From Tomocerus qinae (lineage: Eukaryota; Arthropoda; Collembola; Entomobryomorpha; Tomoceridae), in the NCBI GenBank assembly GCA_020055645.1, contig CM034546.1, positions 15,748,001 through 15,812,000 of the forward strand: a DNA stretch of 64,000 bases. The letters run 5' to 3'. Each line of letters starts with the position of its first letter. Positions within the stretch are counted from its first letter, which is position 1. The position numbers were made by a program, and so were the translations under genes. The notes under the pieces were generated by a model. The model was not told the DNA's origin and searched no databases. It saw only the letters and a program-made list of their open reading frames with translations. This document shows, one piece after another, positions 46,860 to 58,625 of the stretch.

Positions 46860-47391
46860 TTTATTATTAAATTGTCTAATTTAGACACTTTAATAATATT
46901 ATTATTAATCAAACGCAGACGTTATTGAGCATCCTTCAAAAATGAACAAAACTGAAAATAGGACCTATAAATTTGAACTTACTAATACAGATTGTTTGAC
47001 TTTCGCAAATTCCGTTTATAGTTGTGGAAAAAATTGTGTCATAGTATTGTAAAACTCTCCAGTTTTCTGAAAGATAAATCTGAAGCATTTCTAATGCAAA
47101 ATATTAATAACCTACCTACATATCTACCCTACCCACTATTATGACCTGACTGCGATTATTATTAGAAATTTTAAGCCATTGCATAATTTATAATCTAATT
47201 TTAAATATTTATTACCTTCAGCCAAAACTTTCCTTTTCGCATTCAGGCTCGTCAAAACCGATGATTAGTTTGGTAATGGAGCTCAGTACTTTCGGATATT
47301 ATATTACCTTTTAATTGTGTAGCTAATGGCAGTACATTTACATCAAAATTATCAAAGTTGTTGGTGTTTGTCCATAATGGCCTGTAAATGG
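46860..47391 (+). repeat. Upstream part of peptide unit copy 5
   Basis: No gene. The sequence resembles the other peptide upstream regions (AAATTCCGTTTATAG-, AAATTGTGTCATAG-, CTCGTCAAAACCGATGATTA) but is shorter than for copies 1 and 3. Confidence 0.5.
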
Positions 47392-47399
47392 TATAAAAA
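47392..47399 (+). promoter_or_regulatory. TATA box of peptide gene copy 5
   Basis: TATAAAAA in the family context AAATGGTATAAAAATGG, 61 bases before the ATG. Confidence 0.75.
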
Positions 47400-47452
47400 T
47401 GGAAGTCAATCCTAAAATCAGCCAGAAAGGATTTACCATTCAATCGACAACA

Positions 47453-47903
47453 ATGAAGACCGCTGCTTTAATTTTGTTAGTGGTCCTCGTCATGTCATTC
47501 TTTGGTAAGATCTTTTGTAGTTGTAGACACATATATTTAGCAATTTCAAATTTAACACTTCCGAATATCGTATTTCAAAAAAGAGAAAACAAGTTGTTTG
47601 TGAGTGATTTATTGTACTACACTTTGATTTAAAAAGGACATACAAATTAGTATTAGTTAAATCAAAACGTTTTTTTCAATATCTTTATAAATAAAATTGT
47701 AAAATGTGAACGTAAAGCAAATATTATTATGTCTTTTAGCTGTGGAGCAAGTAAATAGCCAAGAAGATTGTAATAACGTTCATTGCATAACTCAAAATAA
47801 TGAACAGTGCATGGCTTGCTGCGCGATGAATGGTTTGTCTATGGCACAGTCTTCTTGCAATGGAGATTTTGGAAATGTTTGTCAATGCGTGGCAGTAAAT
47901 TAA
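47453..47903 (+). CDS. Secreted eight-cysteine defensin-like peptide, copy 5
   Basis: Exons 47453-47504 and 47740-47903 give 71 residues. The signal peptide is MKTAALILLVVLVMSFF. The mature part keeps eight cysteines but with longer loops: C-x4-C-x7-C-x2-CC-x11-C-x7-C-x-C. It shares the SMAQSSC-type motif with copies 6 and 7, so the 47-53 kb copies form a subgroup apart from copies 1, 3 and 4. Intact. Confidence 0.8.
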
Positions 47904-48614
47904 GCTATCTACATACAAAAGTCTAATCTGTATATTAAAAGACGCCAGTGAAAATACATATTCGATCAACAATGTCCCATCATCTTTAATATCAAAATAA
48001 TATTTACCAACCTAACTTACCTCATTATCGATAATTGTTCATTGGAATAAATTGGAAATTACAATCCAGCATTCAACTTTAATTTGGGACGAAAATTCTA
48101 ATTTCCATTATAATAATCATTTCTCTTTGTAGAAAAGCTAAATATATACATTTAAACTAATCTGACAAGATTTTTGGATTCCTGCGCATTGATCGATGAA
48201 TCATTTTTGTTAAGATAAATATCATATTTTGACGGCGATAAAATATGGCACAAATTATTATTTTATATGAGTGAGTACATGAAACCTTGCCTTACATCCA
48301 AAATACAGATAACTTCTATAATCCATATCTCTTGATTTTACAGCGAGTTGGGTAGTTGGGTTAATGAGTGAATAACGTATGGCACTAGCAATTGATAATA
48401 TAATTTTAATTAGTTAAATACGAACTAAGATAAATGTATTATTGAATTCCGGGTTGTAGATGCAACAATCTGTATTGATAAAATAGATAAGAGGTAAAGT
48501 CAAGAACTGAAATATATTATTATTACATTTTAATTGTGTAGCTAATGGTAATACGATTAGACCTAGGTCTATCAAAGTAGTTGTTGTTGTGTGCGTCATG
48601 GACATTATAAATGG

Positions 48615-48622
48615 TATAAAAA
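48615..48622 (+). promoter_or_regulatory. TATA box of peptide gene copy 6
   Basis: TATAAAAA in the context AAATGGTATAAAAAGG, 61 bases before the ATG. Confidence 0.75.
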
Positions 48623-48675
48623 GGAAAACGATTCCGAAAATCAGCCAGAAAGGATTTACCATTCAATAGACAACA

Positions 48676-49514
48676 ATGAAGACCGTTATTTTTATTTTGT
48701 CAGTGGTTCTAGTCGCGTCTTTCGTTGGTGAGCTTTTTTTGTAGACAAATACCTTAAGCAATTTAAAAGTTAACCCTTTCGAATAATATATCTCAAAAGT
48801 AGGAGTAGCCATAAATTGTTTGTTAGTGATTTATAGTTACATATAATTTTTATAAGAGTTTCTTTAAATAAAATTTTGTCAAAATGAAATAATTCAATAG
48901 TTTTTGAAAATGTTATCATCCAAAACGGCTGAAGTCATTGTAAGATGGTTGACCATGCTTCACCATAACTACACCACCTTTTATTATCATCATACACAAT
49001 ACCAAAATTGCTGTAGTCAATAGTAGTCATAGTGATTGAGTATAAGGTTGGCTCATTTGGAGGATTTTGAAATGAAAATTCAGTTTTTTCATTTTGGATG
49101 CAAATTGGACGATTTGGATCCGCAGCCAAGCAAATCAATCTTTCAATCACCAAGAAAGGTTGCCATTGGGTACGCGGAGTCATTCGTATGTCTTGAGTCA
49201 TAGCTTTGAATATAGACAAAAAATTGAATTTTCATTTCTCAAACATCCGATTGAGCCAACCTTATACGTAAATACACTGTCTCACTAATATTACATGAAT
49301 TTAGACACAACATTGTCCAAATTGTGAACCTAAATCAAATATTTTATATTTTTTAGCTGTGCAGTCATTTGGGGTGCCTGAAAGTGAAACCGACTGCGAC
49401 AAAAATTGCCCAAGTGAAAATTTAGGATGCGGCATTTGCTGCAAAGGCAAAGGTTTCTCAATGCCAAAGTCTTCTTGCAATGGAAATGTTTGTCGCTGTG
49501 AAAAAGTGTTTTAA
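48676..49514 (+). CDS. Secreted eight-cysteine defensin-like peptide, copy 6
   Basis: Exons 48676-48727 and 49357-49514 give 69 residues. The donor is GTGAGC instead of the usual GTAAG. The signal peptide is MKTVIFILSVVLVASFV. The mature part has C-x3-C-x6-C-x2-CC-x11-C-x4-C-x-C with a longer acidic lead (VPESETDC). The intron (629 bases) is about three times the family norm because of an inserted inverted-repeat element. The coding parts look intact. Confidence 0.78.
49041..49266. mobile_element. Inverted-repeat element in intron of copy 6
   Basis: TATAAGGTTGGCTCA at the left and TGAGCCAACCTTATA at the right are exact reverse complements. The pairing continues inward with mismatches through GAAATGAAAATTCA. 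The centre holds a non-repetitive stretch with an open minus-strand frame. This explains the long intron. Confidence 0.75.
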
Positions 49515-50690
49515 ACAGCATCTACACACCCGAATCCTACATGTCAATTAAAATACTCCACCAACGAAACCAGTTCGTTCCCACATTAAAAAGTTAAAAT
49601 AATATTTTCTTATACTTTGCGATAATTTGGTTATTGAAATAAATTGGAAATCCAACATTCAAATTTTATTGGGATGATCTTCTCATTTTTATTTCAATTC
49701 TTTATTTCCTTTCAGTCACTTCTCCTTAAACCTAATCATAGCTTATAATAAATTAATATTTAAAATAATTACCAATTGTGTTCTTTCACATTATTCAGAG
49801 AAATTTATCTTCTCTATATTTCTTCTTTTGTGTATTGTCTCTGTACCTTTTCTCTCTGTCTGTACGGCAATCCCTGTTCAAGATTGCTTTCGAACGCGAA
49901 CGGTTTGAGATATACATTTCACATTTTCATGGTGCAGACAAAAGGTAAATAGAAAGGCTATGTTCGTAAATGGACCAAAGCGGCTATTCGGCTCGGTGCT
50001 AGTACGGAATAGGTAAATTACTTAGGACACTGTGTTGGGAGACCAGTTATAGGTAACTATACATCTGAGTATATAAAGCTAAAGCTATTATTATTGCGAA
50101 ACTGGTATATTTTTCAAAAACAGATCTAATGTAATCCTATCATTGACATTAATAACCTCCATTAACCTACTTAACCAAAATTTAATATGAGATGATATTG
50201 CATATTATTATATATTGGGACAATTAACAATCACATTTCATATTTACCCACCAAAAAACTTTCCATAGTTCAAATTCGTCAAAGTCGATGATTAAGTTGG
50301 TAATTCCAAAATTATAACCTTGAAACTCAAACTCTTACCCACTCCATTATGGAATATTCAGCGCAGTTTGCAGAGCTATCTGTCATTGTAGCTTAATTAT
50401 TTACATCTCCTTATCCTAGTAATTACCTATTCAACATTCTTATTTAAATTGTATATATTATATTTATATTATTGTTTATGTTGTGATAATAACTCACAAC
50501 TTAGTCAGGATTCAGGACACGAACTTAAAATAATGTATTTAAATTGTGGAAAAAAACAATTAATATTATTAACATAGGCAGTTTAGTAAATTGAACTCAT
50601 AATCATTTTGTTATTGCGTTTTAATTGGGTAGCTAATGGCAATATTATGACCTACATCAAAGATGTTGTTTTTCTAGTTCATGGCCAGTA
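49515..50690. other. Intergenic, with upstream unit of copy 7
   Basis: I see no gene. From about 50110 the sequence resembles the other peptide upstream regions (CTTTCCATAGTTC-, CGTCAAAGTCGATGATTAAG). The rest is unassigned. Confidence 0.45.
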
Positions 50691-50695
50691 AATCG

Positions 50696-50703
50696 TATAT
50701 AAA
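50696..50703 (+). promoter_or_regulatory. Variant TATA box of peptide copy 7
   Basis: TATATAAA replaces the family TATAAAAA, in a changed context (AAATCGTATATAAATGGG), 62 bases before the ATG. Confidence 0.6.
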
Positions 50704-50757
50704 TGGGAAGCGAATTCTAAAATCAATCAGAAAGAATTTACCATTCAATTGACAACA

Positions 50758-51230
50758 ATGAAGACTATTGCTATATACTTTTGTTTGTGGTCCTCGTTGT
50801 GGAAGTCGCGTCATCCAATGGCTTTGGTAAGCTATTTTGTAGAAACATATTATATTTAACAATTTAAAATTTGACTTTTCCTATTCTGATTATTCCGAAT
50901 ACTGTATCTCAAAATAAACAGAAGGCATAATTTGTCTGTTAGTGCATTGTAATTGGAGTTAATTTAAATAAATGATCATATACAAATACATTTTATATTC
51001 AAAAGTTTTTGACAATATCGTCATCATAAAACAAATTAAAAATTGTGAATGTAAACCAAATATTTTGTATTTTAGATGTGGATCAATTAAATCGCAAACA
51101 AGAAGATTGTAACACACATTGCCCAAATGAAAAAGATTCAAACTGCATGCATTGCTGCTTTATGAAGGGTTTTTCTATGGCAAAGTCTTCGTGCAAAGGA
51201 GATGTTTGTCAATGTGAGAAAGTGTTTTAA
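50758..51230 (+). pseudogene. Defensin-like peptide copy 7, signal exon frameshifted
   Basis: Exon 2 (51076-51230) is intact, with eight cysteines in the family pattern (C-x3-C-x7-C-x2-CC-x11-C-x4-C-x-C, FSMAKSSC). Exon 1 begins with the usual ATG at 50758, but after five codons a small indel shifts the frame. From the ATG it reads LWSSLWKSRHP, a non-signal sequence, while the expected FVVLVV stretch is in another frame. The exon is 69 bases long, so its phase no longer fits exon 2. Either a recent pseudogene or a base error in the assembly. Confidence 0.7.
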
Positions 51231-52199
51231 AGTAAAGCATTATCGGTATGCCTAAATCAAATCTGTCAATTAAATTACCGGTTATTAAAATGTTTCACCT
51301 AAAAGTTACAATTCTATTTACAAACATACCCTACTTCATTATCGATAATTGTTTATTGAAATAAATTGGAAATTATAATCCAGCATTCTGCTTTTATTGA
51401 GACGAAATTTCACAATTTAATTTTAATTGTTATTTCTCCTTGTCCTAGGCTTATATTCAGTTAAGCATTAAAAGTATTTAAAATCATTTGATACAGTCTC
51501 TAGATATCTCCATATTATTCGGTAATTGATTCCAGACCCTTAAATGCAATTTTGCTTACAATAATATTATACAAATTATTGTTTCCCAAGTCATTATATG
51601 AAACCCAATCGCTCACCCAAAATGCAAAATTAATGTTGAAAATTATCTTCACTACAAAACAGAGAACCCCATTCACATAATCAAATCTTCTATCTGATCG
51701 TCCACAAAGAGCGCCCCATTTAAGTACTCAGATAATGTCAGCTTTACCGTACTTTTTGTATAGTTTAGGTTTACCACAACACAGTTCTTCTAGATATATT
51801 ATTAATTAACTATTAATAAATTTATTGGATTGAATTGAGACGGATACTTGGGAGCTAATTTTGTTATTTGAAACTAATGAAAAATGAGTTTTCATTTTTA
51901 TTTTATGTGGGCAAGAGCATGTAAATTTTTCTATTTTACCTAATTAAATGTTAGGGGATACTTCTAAATTTAAATAGTCATTTTTTCTTGCCCAATGCTT
52001 AAATACTTAAATACATTTAAAACCATATGACATATTTCTTTGTAATTTTCAATGATTGATTCAAATTCAGGTAAAGACTATATTTTTGCGGAGTTATTGC
52101 TGGATAATCATAATCATTGCTCTTTTAAAATACATACTTGTCTTAAAGTATCTTGTTAATATTATTATTAAACTAACTGAATGGAAGGACGTGTACCTA
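51231..52199. other. Intergenic, no gene seen
   Basis: 3' flank of copy 7 followed by unassigned AT-rich sequence. No repeat or exon recognised. Confidence 0.4.
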
Positions 52200-52335
52200 T
52201 TTAGGTTTTCTTTTTTTGCTGGATGACAACAAAATTTTGAAATATATTATTATTGATAAAGAACTAAATTTGCAAAACATCTTGAGAGATTACCGAATAA
52301 GGAAATTGGAGTAATAATTCCAACTTCTTCATTGT
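52200..52335 (+). pseudogene. Very decayed F-box gene fragment
   Basis: It lines up with exon 4 of the F-box gene at 28442: TTTAGG before the exon, then GATGACAA, a GCAAAACATCTTGAGAG match and an AATAAGGAAAT-like segment after it. Many small gaps. Only this one exon is visible. Confidence 0.5.
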
Positions 52336-52760
52336 AGTAAGGGGTCATTATTAGTATAGTATCCATTTAGATTTACCTTCAATAAAAGCTCTTTTCCTGG
52401 CGAACTCAACTTCGTCAAAGTTGATGTTTAGTTTTGTAAATATACTCATAACTGCCCATTGGTAAATGATGGATTGGTAGACCAATACACCATTTATGTG
52501 CATATTTATTTAATATTTACTTCCCCCTTTTCAATAAGACAAACACTCCCTAAGGTGCATATTTGTCATAGCATAAGATAAATAAATTTGAGTTCCGGGA
52601 TGTTGACAAAACTTGTAAAGTAGATAAGAGGTAATTGCCAATCCAATAATTTGAGGATATTATATTATTACATTTTAATGGTGTAGCTCATTGAAATACA
52701 TGTAAACATATATCAACGTTATCGTTATTGGTCCTATAATCATTCATTGCTGGTAAATGG

Positions 52761-52768
52761 TATAAAAA
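52761..52768 (+). promoter_or_regulatory. TATA box of peptide gene copy 8
   Basis: TATAAAAA in the family context AAATGGTATAAAAAGG, 55 bases before the ATG. Confidence 0.75.
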
Positions 52769-52815
52769 GGAATCCGAAAGTCTGCTAGAAAGAAATTACA
52801 TTTAAATCCACAACA

Positions 52816-53301
52816 ATGAAGACTTTTGGTTTTGTTTTGTTGGCGCTATTCGTCGTGTCATTCGTTGGTAAGCTAATTCTCTAGACTAATATTATTTTAC
52901 AATTTGAAGTTGAACATTAAAAAGTGTTGTATATCCAAAAAAACTAGAGTAGAAATCAGTTTTTTGTTACTGATTTGTATAGTTAAGTGAACGTCTCTAA
53001 ATCAATAGTATAAAAATATTTGTTGAATTTAATAGTTTTTAACAATATTATTATCCTACAAATTGCGGACGTAAACCAAATATTATGCCTTTTAGTTGTG
53101 GAGCAAGTTAATGGCTTATGGGGCGGTGATTGCGACGATTATTTCCCAGCTCAAGAAAGTAAATGCAGCCTTTGCTGCAGGAATAGCGGTTTCTCTTCAT
53201 TTTCCGGTTGCAATGGAGCTGTTTGTCACTCTGCAACCCAGGATTTTAAGCCATATCTACAAACCAAATCCCATTTTTCAAATAAAATACCCCCCTTATA
53301 A
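52816..53301 (+). CDS. Defensin-like peptide copy 8, two cysteines lost
   Basis: Exons 52816-52867 and 53096-53301 give 85 residues. The signal peptide MKTFGFVLLALFVVSFV is sound. In the mature part the second family cysteine is phenylalanine (DDYFP; TTC for TGC) and the eighth is serine (VCHS; TCT for TGT), leaving six cysteines. The usual stop is lost and translation runs about 20 residues further to SNKIPPL. Promoter and splice sites are normal, so it may be expressed. It is either decaying or an altered peptide with a changed disulfide pattern. Confidence 0.65.
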
Positions 53302-53699
53302 TATACAATTGGTCAATAAAATTGTTGACATTAAAGGTCAAAATATAATTTACTAACCTACACATTAACGATAGTTGATCTTTAAAACAATTGGAAATTA
53401 CAATCCAACATTGAACTTTTACTGGGGAAAAAATTTTAACTTCAATTTTAATTTGCTCGTCCATGCTTTATAGTGACTTAGATATATTTAAAATAATTTG
53501 ACATGATCTTTGGATTCCTTCGTATTCCTTGATTAATGTTCAGATGAATATTATATTTTTTTATGACGAGTAAACAACATCGCGCAAGGTATAATTCCAA
53601 CTCAAATTCCAGTAACTAATATTTTGTCAATAGGTGATACATCCGATCGATTCTTGTTTCATATCACTCTATAATATAAACGTGATCGAAATATTTTTT

Positions 53700-53852
53700 G
53701 GATGTACGGATGTTTGTATGTACGCCATATATATAAAAACTGTACTATAAATAATCTATATACAGCATTGTCTATACCTTAAATGTTAAAAAAATTTCGT
53801 TCTTGTGATTGGAGGGAGCCAATAGCGGAGGCCTATTTCGCAATCTGTTAAG
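53700..53852 (+). repeat. Dispersed repeat A, copy 2
   Basis: Inverse match to 15731-15865, for example GTTTGTATGTACGCCATATA and TTCGTTC-TGTGATTGGA-GGAG. Each copy lies a few hundred bases after a defensin-like gene, so it may belong to the duplicated unit but inverted in one of them. Confidence 0.7.
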
Positions 53853-54454
53853 CTGAACTGCAATATATTTACATACAGTGACTACAACCGGTGACTAAAA
53901 CTCCATCTTCATATGAGCATTTAAATATGTCATGATTTTGATTGTAGTTTTCTCAATGTTTTATATAGATTATTTCTATAATAGTTTATATATATATTTG
54001 GTTTATTTGCTAAAGATACTAAATTCTATCCAGATGGAACTTGGTTTTATGCATACACACTTGCGCGGTGATAAAATTATGAAAGTCACTGTTGTGCGAC
54101 GTAGTAGTTGAAACTCTTTCTTTCAATTTAATTTACCGTGCCGTGACCTTATTTTATACGCAGGAAAGTTTAAAATTTGGCTATTCATATTGAAACTGTT
54201 TTTTTCCATTCGCAAATGGTTTTAAACTAATAGGATAGGTTAACAATATTAAATAGAAAAGCTAAGTCCATTCTTAAATAGAAAATATTCAGAGTGGGAT
54301 GAAGTGGTAAACTATTTAATTAATTTCAAATGCGTACATTTTGAATGTGCCACCTATGTGTTAATAAGATTTATTATCATAAAATTATGACTTCTAATTA
54401 TAACACCTTTTGATTTCCATACACTTCCCAGTTTTCCTAATTTTCGCAGGTGAC

Positions 54455-54627
54455 TAAAGGCCACTTTAGACTCATCCTATTCCTATCATCATCAAGTTTG
54501 GTGACGTTAAAATGACGTCATGCCTCATTGGAAACAGATTTTTAGTAGATTTAAAATCAACTGATAGTGATATGACGTCACAAATCGTGATGATGATAGG
54601 AATAGGAAGAGTATAAGTAGCCCTTAA
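54455..54627. mobile_element. MITE with TAA borders, Harbinger-like
   Basis: The element is 54458-54624 (167 bp). Its arms of about 60 bases contain TCCTATTCCTATCATCATCA and, inverted, TGATGATGATAGGAATAGGA. TAA flanks both ends, as expected for a PIF/Harbinger-type 3-bp duplication. Two TGACGTCA-like sites face each other inside. Confidence 0.78.
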
Positions 54628-55357
54628 CAAATGAGTATAGAATATTTCTTTAATGTGATGCAGTGATGCCATTTTCATTGGCTATAGTCAGGAATGTCAT
54701 GGAAGTTGACATTTTCCTTGCATTGACACTATACATTAATGGTAGCATATAGTATGTAATTAGTTATTCCAAACCCGGAGTTAAAATTTTTTATAAAACT
54801 TCACTTTATTACGACCAAGGGCCAATATTTTTGTGTAGGAATTGTATTGTGACTATCGGCTTCTTCTCTGCTCGTTAGGGTCACATTTTTGACTTGGTTT
54901 ATAAAGTTACGTCTACGTTACGCTGACTCATCATTATGCCTACTGCCAAGCATAGACGTGATGTAAGTATCCCATTGATCCCATCCATTTTACCCAACAT
55001 CCCCATCCAGGTGTTTGGATGGACTGGAATGGATGTGTTGGTGATGGCTGTTATGGGTGGTTTACTTAATTTGGATATTGGTGATGGGCTTAACGGGATG
55101 GTTTAGCTTATTTGGATGTTGGTGATGGGCTGGATATGATGTTGATCTTTTCTTGAGTGTTTGGTGATGATGGAATGGATGAGTTTGGATGTTCCATCTT
55201 TATCATTGGATGGGATGTTTACCTACAACTTACATCTATGCTGCCATGTTTTATCCAACCAAGAAAATAAACTGCTTCCCCTCACACACCAGGTGGGTGA
55301 GGGGAAGAAGTTCTGAAATACATTCTATCCATCTTACAATATTGCCCCGGAATACAC

Positions 55358-55402
55358 ACTAGCTTTATTTATAACAGGGCCTGGGCCCTGTGACCGGCTA
55401 GT
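55358..55402 (-). repeat. 45-bp dispersed module, copy 2
   Basis: Inverse of 30395-30439 with two differences by eye. Ends ACTAG/CTAGT are themselves inverted. Confidence 0.85.
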
Positions 55403-55621
55403 CTCTTTATAATGTCATATTTCCAAAAAATACGAATTTTTATGTATATTTAATTTAATAAACAAAAGGCATAAAACATATTATTGCCCTCATACTCAGG
55501 AAGCTTGTAATTTAAATATTTTGATACCATAAATTATGGTATCAAAATATGGTCCATAATGGTAGTGGTTTATTCTGATCTAAATTGCACTAATAGCACA
55601 AATAAATGTTTTACCAATAGT

Positions 55622-56619
55622 ACCCAGCCTGCACAAAGTCTACTACGTAGCTACGATTTTCATTCTAATGTACTGAGGAGCTAGATGAGAAATCACTTCC
55701 ACCAAAATGCTACTAAGTCCCCACACAGTATATACTTTATCGTAGCATTCCGATTTGTGCAGGGATTTGAGCGAAGCTTCCAGGAAGCTCGGAAGCTGGT
55801 GTCCAGCAGCTACCGAGTAGCAACTTTTAGCAGCGATAAAATAGTTTTTTAGCTTAAACAAACGACATAAAATTATCCAGGTTTAATTAGTGGATATAAT
55901 GTGCGTGTGATACTGATAACAGTGATTAGTGACGATACCTTAAAATGATCGTACATTACCAACACCAATAATCAGGTCAGGTAAGACGTAAGTCATAATC
56001 GGATATTATTAAAAAGTTCAGAATGCCCGTGTAAAACATTATTACACAAACCGTAAACAACATTATTATGCCCAGTACTTGTCGATATCGATGAATAACT
56101 TTTAATTTTACGCTTAATCGCTTCAATTTTGTTTTGTGTTGGTTATTTTTCTTGGATTAGGTAGAATTTCCGTATTTAATGTTCTCTGACTTAATAAAAT
56201 TTTGCAAAAAATTAAAGTTAATAGGTATAGGTGAAGGTATGTTGTCGTAAGTACGACAAAAATATCCCCTACCAACAATAAAGTCAGTGTAGAGATGTGG
56301 TCATAGCAGTCGACCAGATGAGGAACGCCGAAGGAGTAAAGTAGTGAGAGGTCGTCAGTAGGACATCGCTACCTGCTTGCGAGCTTACTTTTTGCGATTT
56401 CCAGCTTTTAGGAGCGAAAACGTAGGGATTTGGCAGGCTACCTAGTATGGACTGCGCAGGCTGCGAGAACGCTTCCCTGGCATGGACTTAGGACCATGCT
56501 GGGAGCTAACAAGTAGCTAAAACGCGACCATCGCGAGCATATGCGTATGCGTAGCGTAGATCCTACGTACTCTTAGAGCTACGAAGTTTCTACCAAATAG
56601 CACCTTGTGCTGGCTGGGG
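55622..56619 (+). mobile_element. Element D, about 1 kb, non-autonomous
   Basis: Left end CCCAGCCTGCACAA and right end TTGTGCTGGCTGGG are near-exact inverted repeats, followed inward by CTACGTAGCTACG-like sequence on both sides. Rich in short CTACG/CGTAG words. No transposase. A fragment of its right end lies at 42.5 kb. Interior open frames are short and featureless. Confidence 0.7.
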
Positions 56620-56794
56620 TAGTTCCGTTTCAAATTTCTTGTCCTCGACGTACTCGATCCATTAACATACTACTTAATAATAATAATATTGCTTATTTAT
56701 TAAAGTATCGAATGAGTGCAATCAATACATCAGATCGATATCAGTAGGTACATAAACGACAAATTCAAAATTATTTTTTTAAAACAAATACAGT

Positions 56795-56986
56795 ATAAAG
56801 CACATGCACGTATCCAGAAATTTGGTCAAGGGGGGGAGCGGAACCAAAAATTATATCAAAAATAAGCGAAGCGCGAAAAAATTTTGCAATTTTTGGTTTT
56901 TTTGGGAAAAATCCTCTCTCTTTCTCAGATTTATGGGGGGCCGCTGCGTCCCCCCGCCCCCTACTGGATACGTGCTTGATAAAGCG
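56795..56986. mobile_element. hAT-type MITE, target duplication with one mismatch
   Basis: The element is 56803-56978 (176 bp), with ends CATGCACGTATCCAG and CTGGATACGTGCTTG, flanked by ATAAAGCA and ATAAAGCG. G and C runs are subterminal. Same family as the element at 22.3 kb. A worn third relative may lie at about 57180-57250 (ending AGATGAGTGCTTG). Confidence 0.8.
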
Positions 56987-57497
56987 TATGGGGATAAATT
57001 ATAAACCATCTACCTAGGAAGTTTTATTTAACGAATACATTTGACTTTCGATTTTTAAAACATTAACCAATTTGTTTTCCCTCCAAATTCCATGCCGGAC
57101 TGTCAAATTATGATTGAATTAACTGTATTTACTATTATTGTCATATCTTACGCAATTCAAAGACATTATCAATTGTAACTGGTCAGATTTAGGGAGGGGG
57201 CGCTCGGGCGCTGCGCCCACCCCCGCCCCTTTACTAGATGAGTGCTTGATTATATGGATAACCATAATCATATCACTAACGCCATTTTTGTAATTCTTGT
57301 CTGAATGTTTCTCATCAGCATAGGAAACCTACCCGATTCGTGAGTAAACTTCGTCCGGAAGAAGACAAAGAAATTTTATCAATCAAAGATCTATATACCC
57401 TCGAACAACTAAAGGTGGCAACACTTTGCCATTTTGATTTTCATCTTTGATATTCGGAAAACAATTGGACCTATACCAGTTTATTTTCAAAAGCATC

Positions 57498-57734
57498 TAT
57501 CGTCTGCTTAATGTTACAATGTAACAAGCCATTTTATCATGGCTGCTACAAAGTAACAAGCCATTTTATTATGACTGCGACAAAGTAACAAGCCTCTCAG
57601 GATACACAGGTAACCACAGTACCCTGAGATCTGGCTTTTTACTTTGTTGCAGTCATGATAAAATGCCTTGTTGTTTCTACTTTGTAGCAGCTATGATAAA
57701 ATGCTTGTTACATTGTAACATTAAGCAGACGCTA
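57498..57734. mobile_element. MITE family C, copy 2
   Basis: The element is 57500-57732 between TA dinucleotides, ends TCGTCTGCTTAA and TTAAGCAGACGC. It shares GTAACAAGCCATTTTATCAT and GGCTGCTACAAAGTAACAA with the copy at 29.4 kb. The central loop differs. Confidence 0.88.
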
Positions 57735-58504
57735 TGCCCATATCATATAAATTTTATTTGGCCTTCATGTACCTATTAAAGAAAACCACTCATTAGTTTT
57801 TAGGTTGCATATTAAAATGGCAAAAGTTAGCTAAACGTTACCTCATTTTCAAGAAAAGCACCAAATCTCTATCAAGGGGTTTTGAAGTACAAAAATGAAT
57901 AATTGGACAGTAAAAATTGTTTATTGCCATAATGCAGACTTGTTTGGATAAAAAGGTCAGGCTTTATAATAACTTTTGTAAACATTATTGATGTACTGTA
58001 CAAGGTACAGCAAAACCAAGAATGGCAAAAATTTTCCAACTAGGGAATAAACGCAAAAGCCTTTTAGCACGTTACAAGAAAAGTAATTTGATGGTTTTAA
58101 TAAAATTTACTACGCAATTTGCAATAACAACCACATTTTTGTAATCAGGCAATCATTATATAAGAGAGTTAGTGCTGCAAGACAAACAACTTTGACGTAA
58201 ATATTACAATTTCAACTCGATTAAACGAAATGGTTTTCAGGAAAGTTTAGTGGAAAGTTGAATGTTTAAAATGGGATAAGTTGAAAATTTTGATTTCCAT
58301 ATTTTATGATAACCCCGGTTGTGTGATAATCACTTAATTGCTGACAATTCAAGTTTTTGGTGGTACTAATTTAACCTCACTACGTTCATTAGTTTCCTAG
58401 TATTTAACAAAGGAATTTGACAACCTGTAAACTTTGAATAAGGAGGCCGATTACGTTGAGCCGTACCGCTAGCCTCGGCCGTACCTAAACCACAGTGTAT
58501 GTAT

Positions 58505-58625
58505 AGGAGCGAATTTTGTATTGGGGCGAATTTTTTATAGGGGCGAATTTTTTATAGGGGCGAATTTTGTATAGGGGCAAATTTTTTATAGGGGCGGATT
58601 TTATATAGGGCCACATTTTTGCGTA
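58505..58625. repeat. Short 18-bp tandem repeat
   Basis: Five or six units of GGGGCGAATTTTTTATA with small changes. Two or three units occur at the matching place in the second duplicate (59935-59975). Confidence 0.85.

Noticed and set aside
54960-55260. Stretch rich in GGATG and TTGGTGATGG, considered as a satellite
   Set aside because: The words recur irregularly without a fixed unit; low-complexity sequence rather than a defined array.
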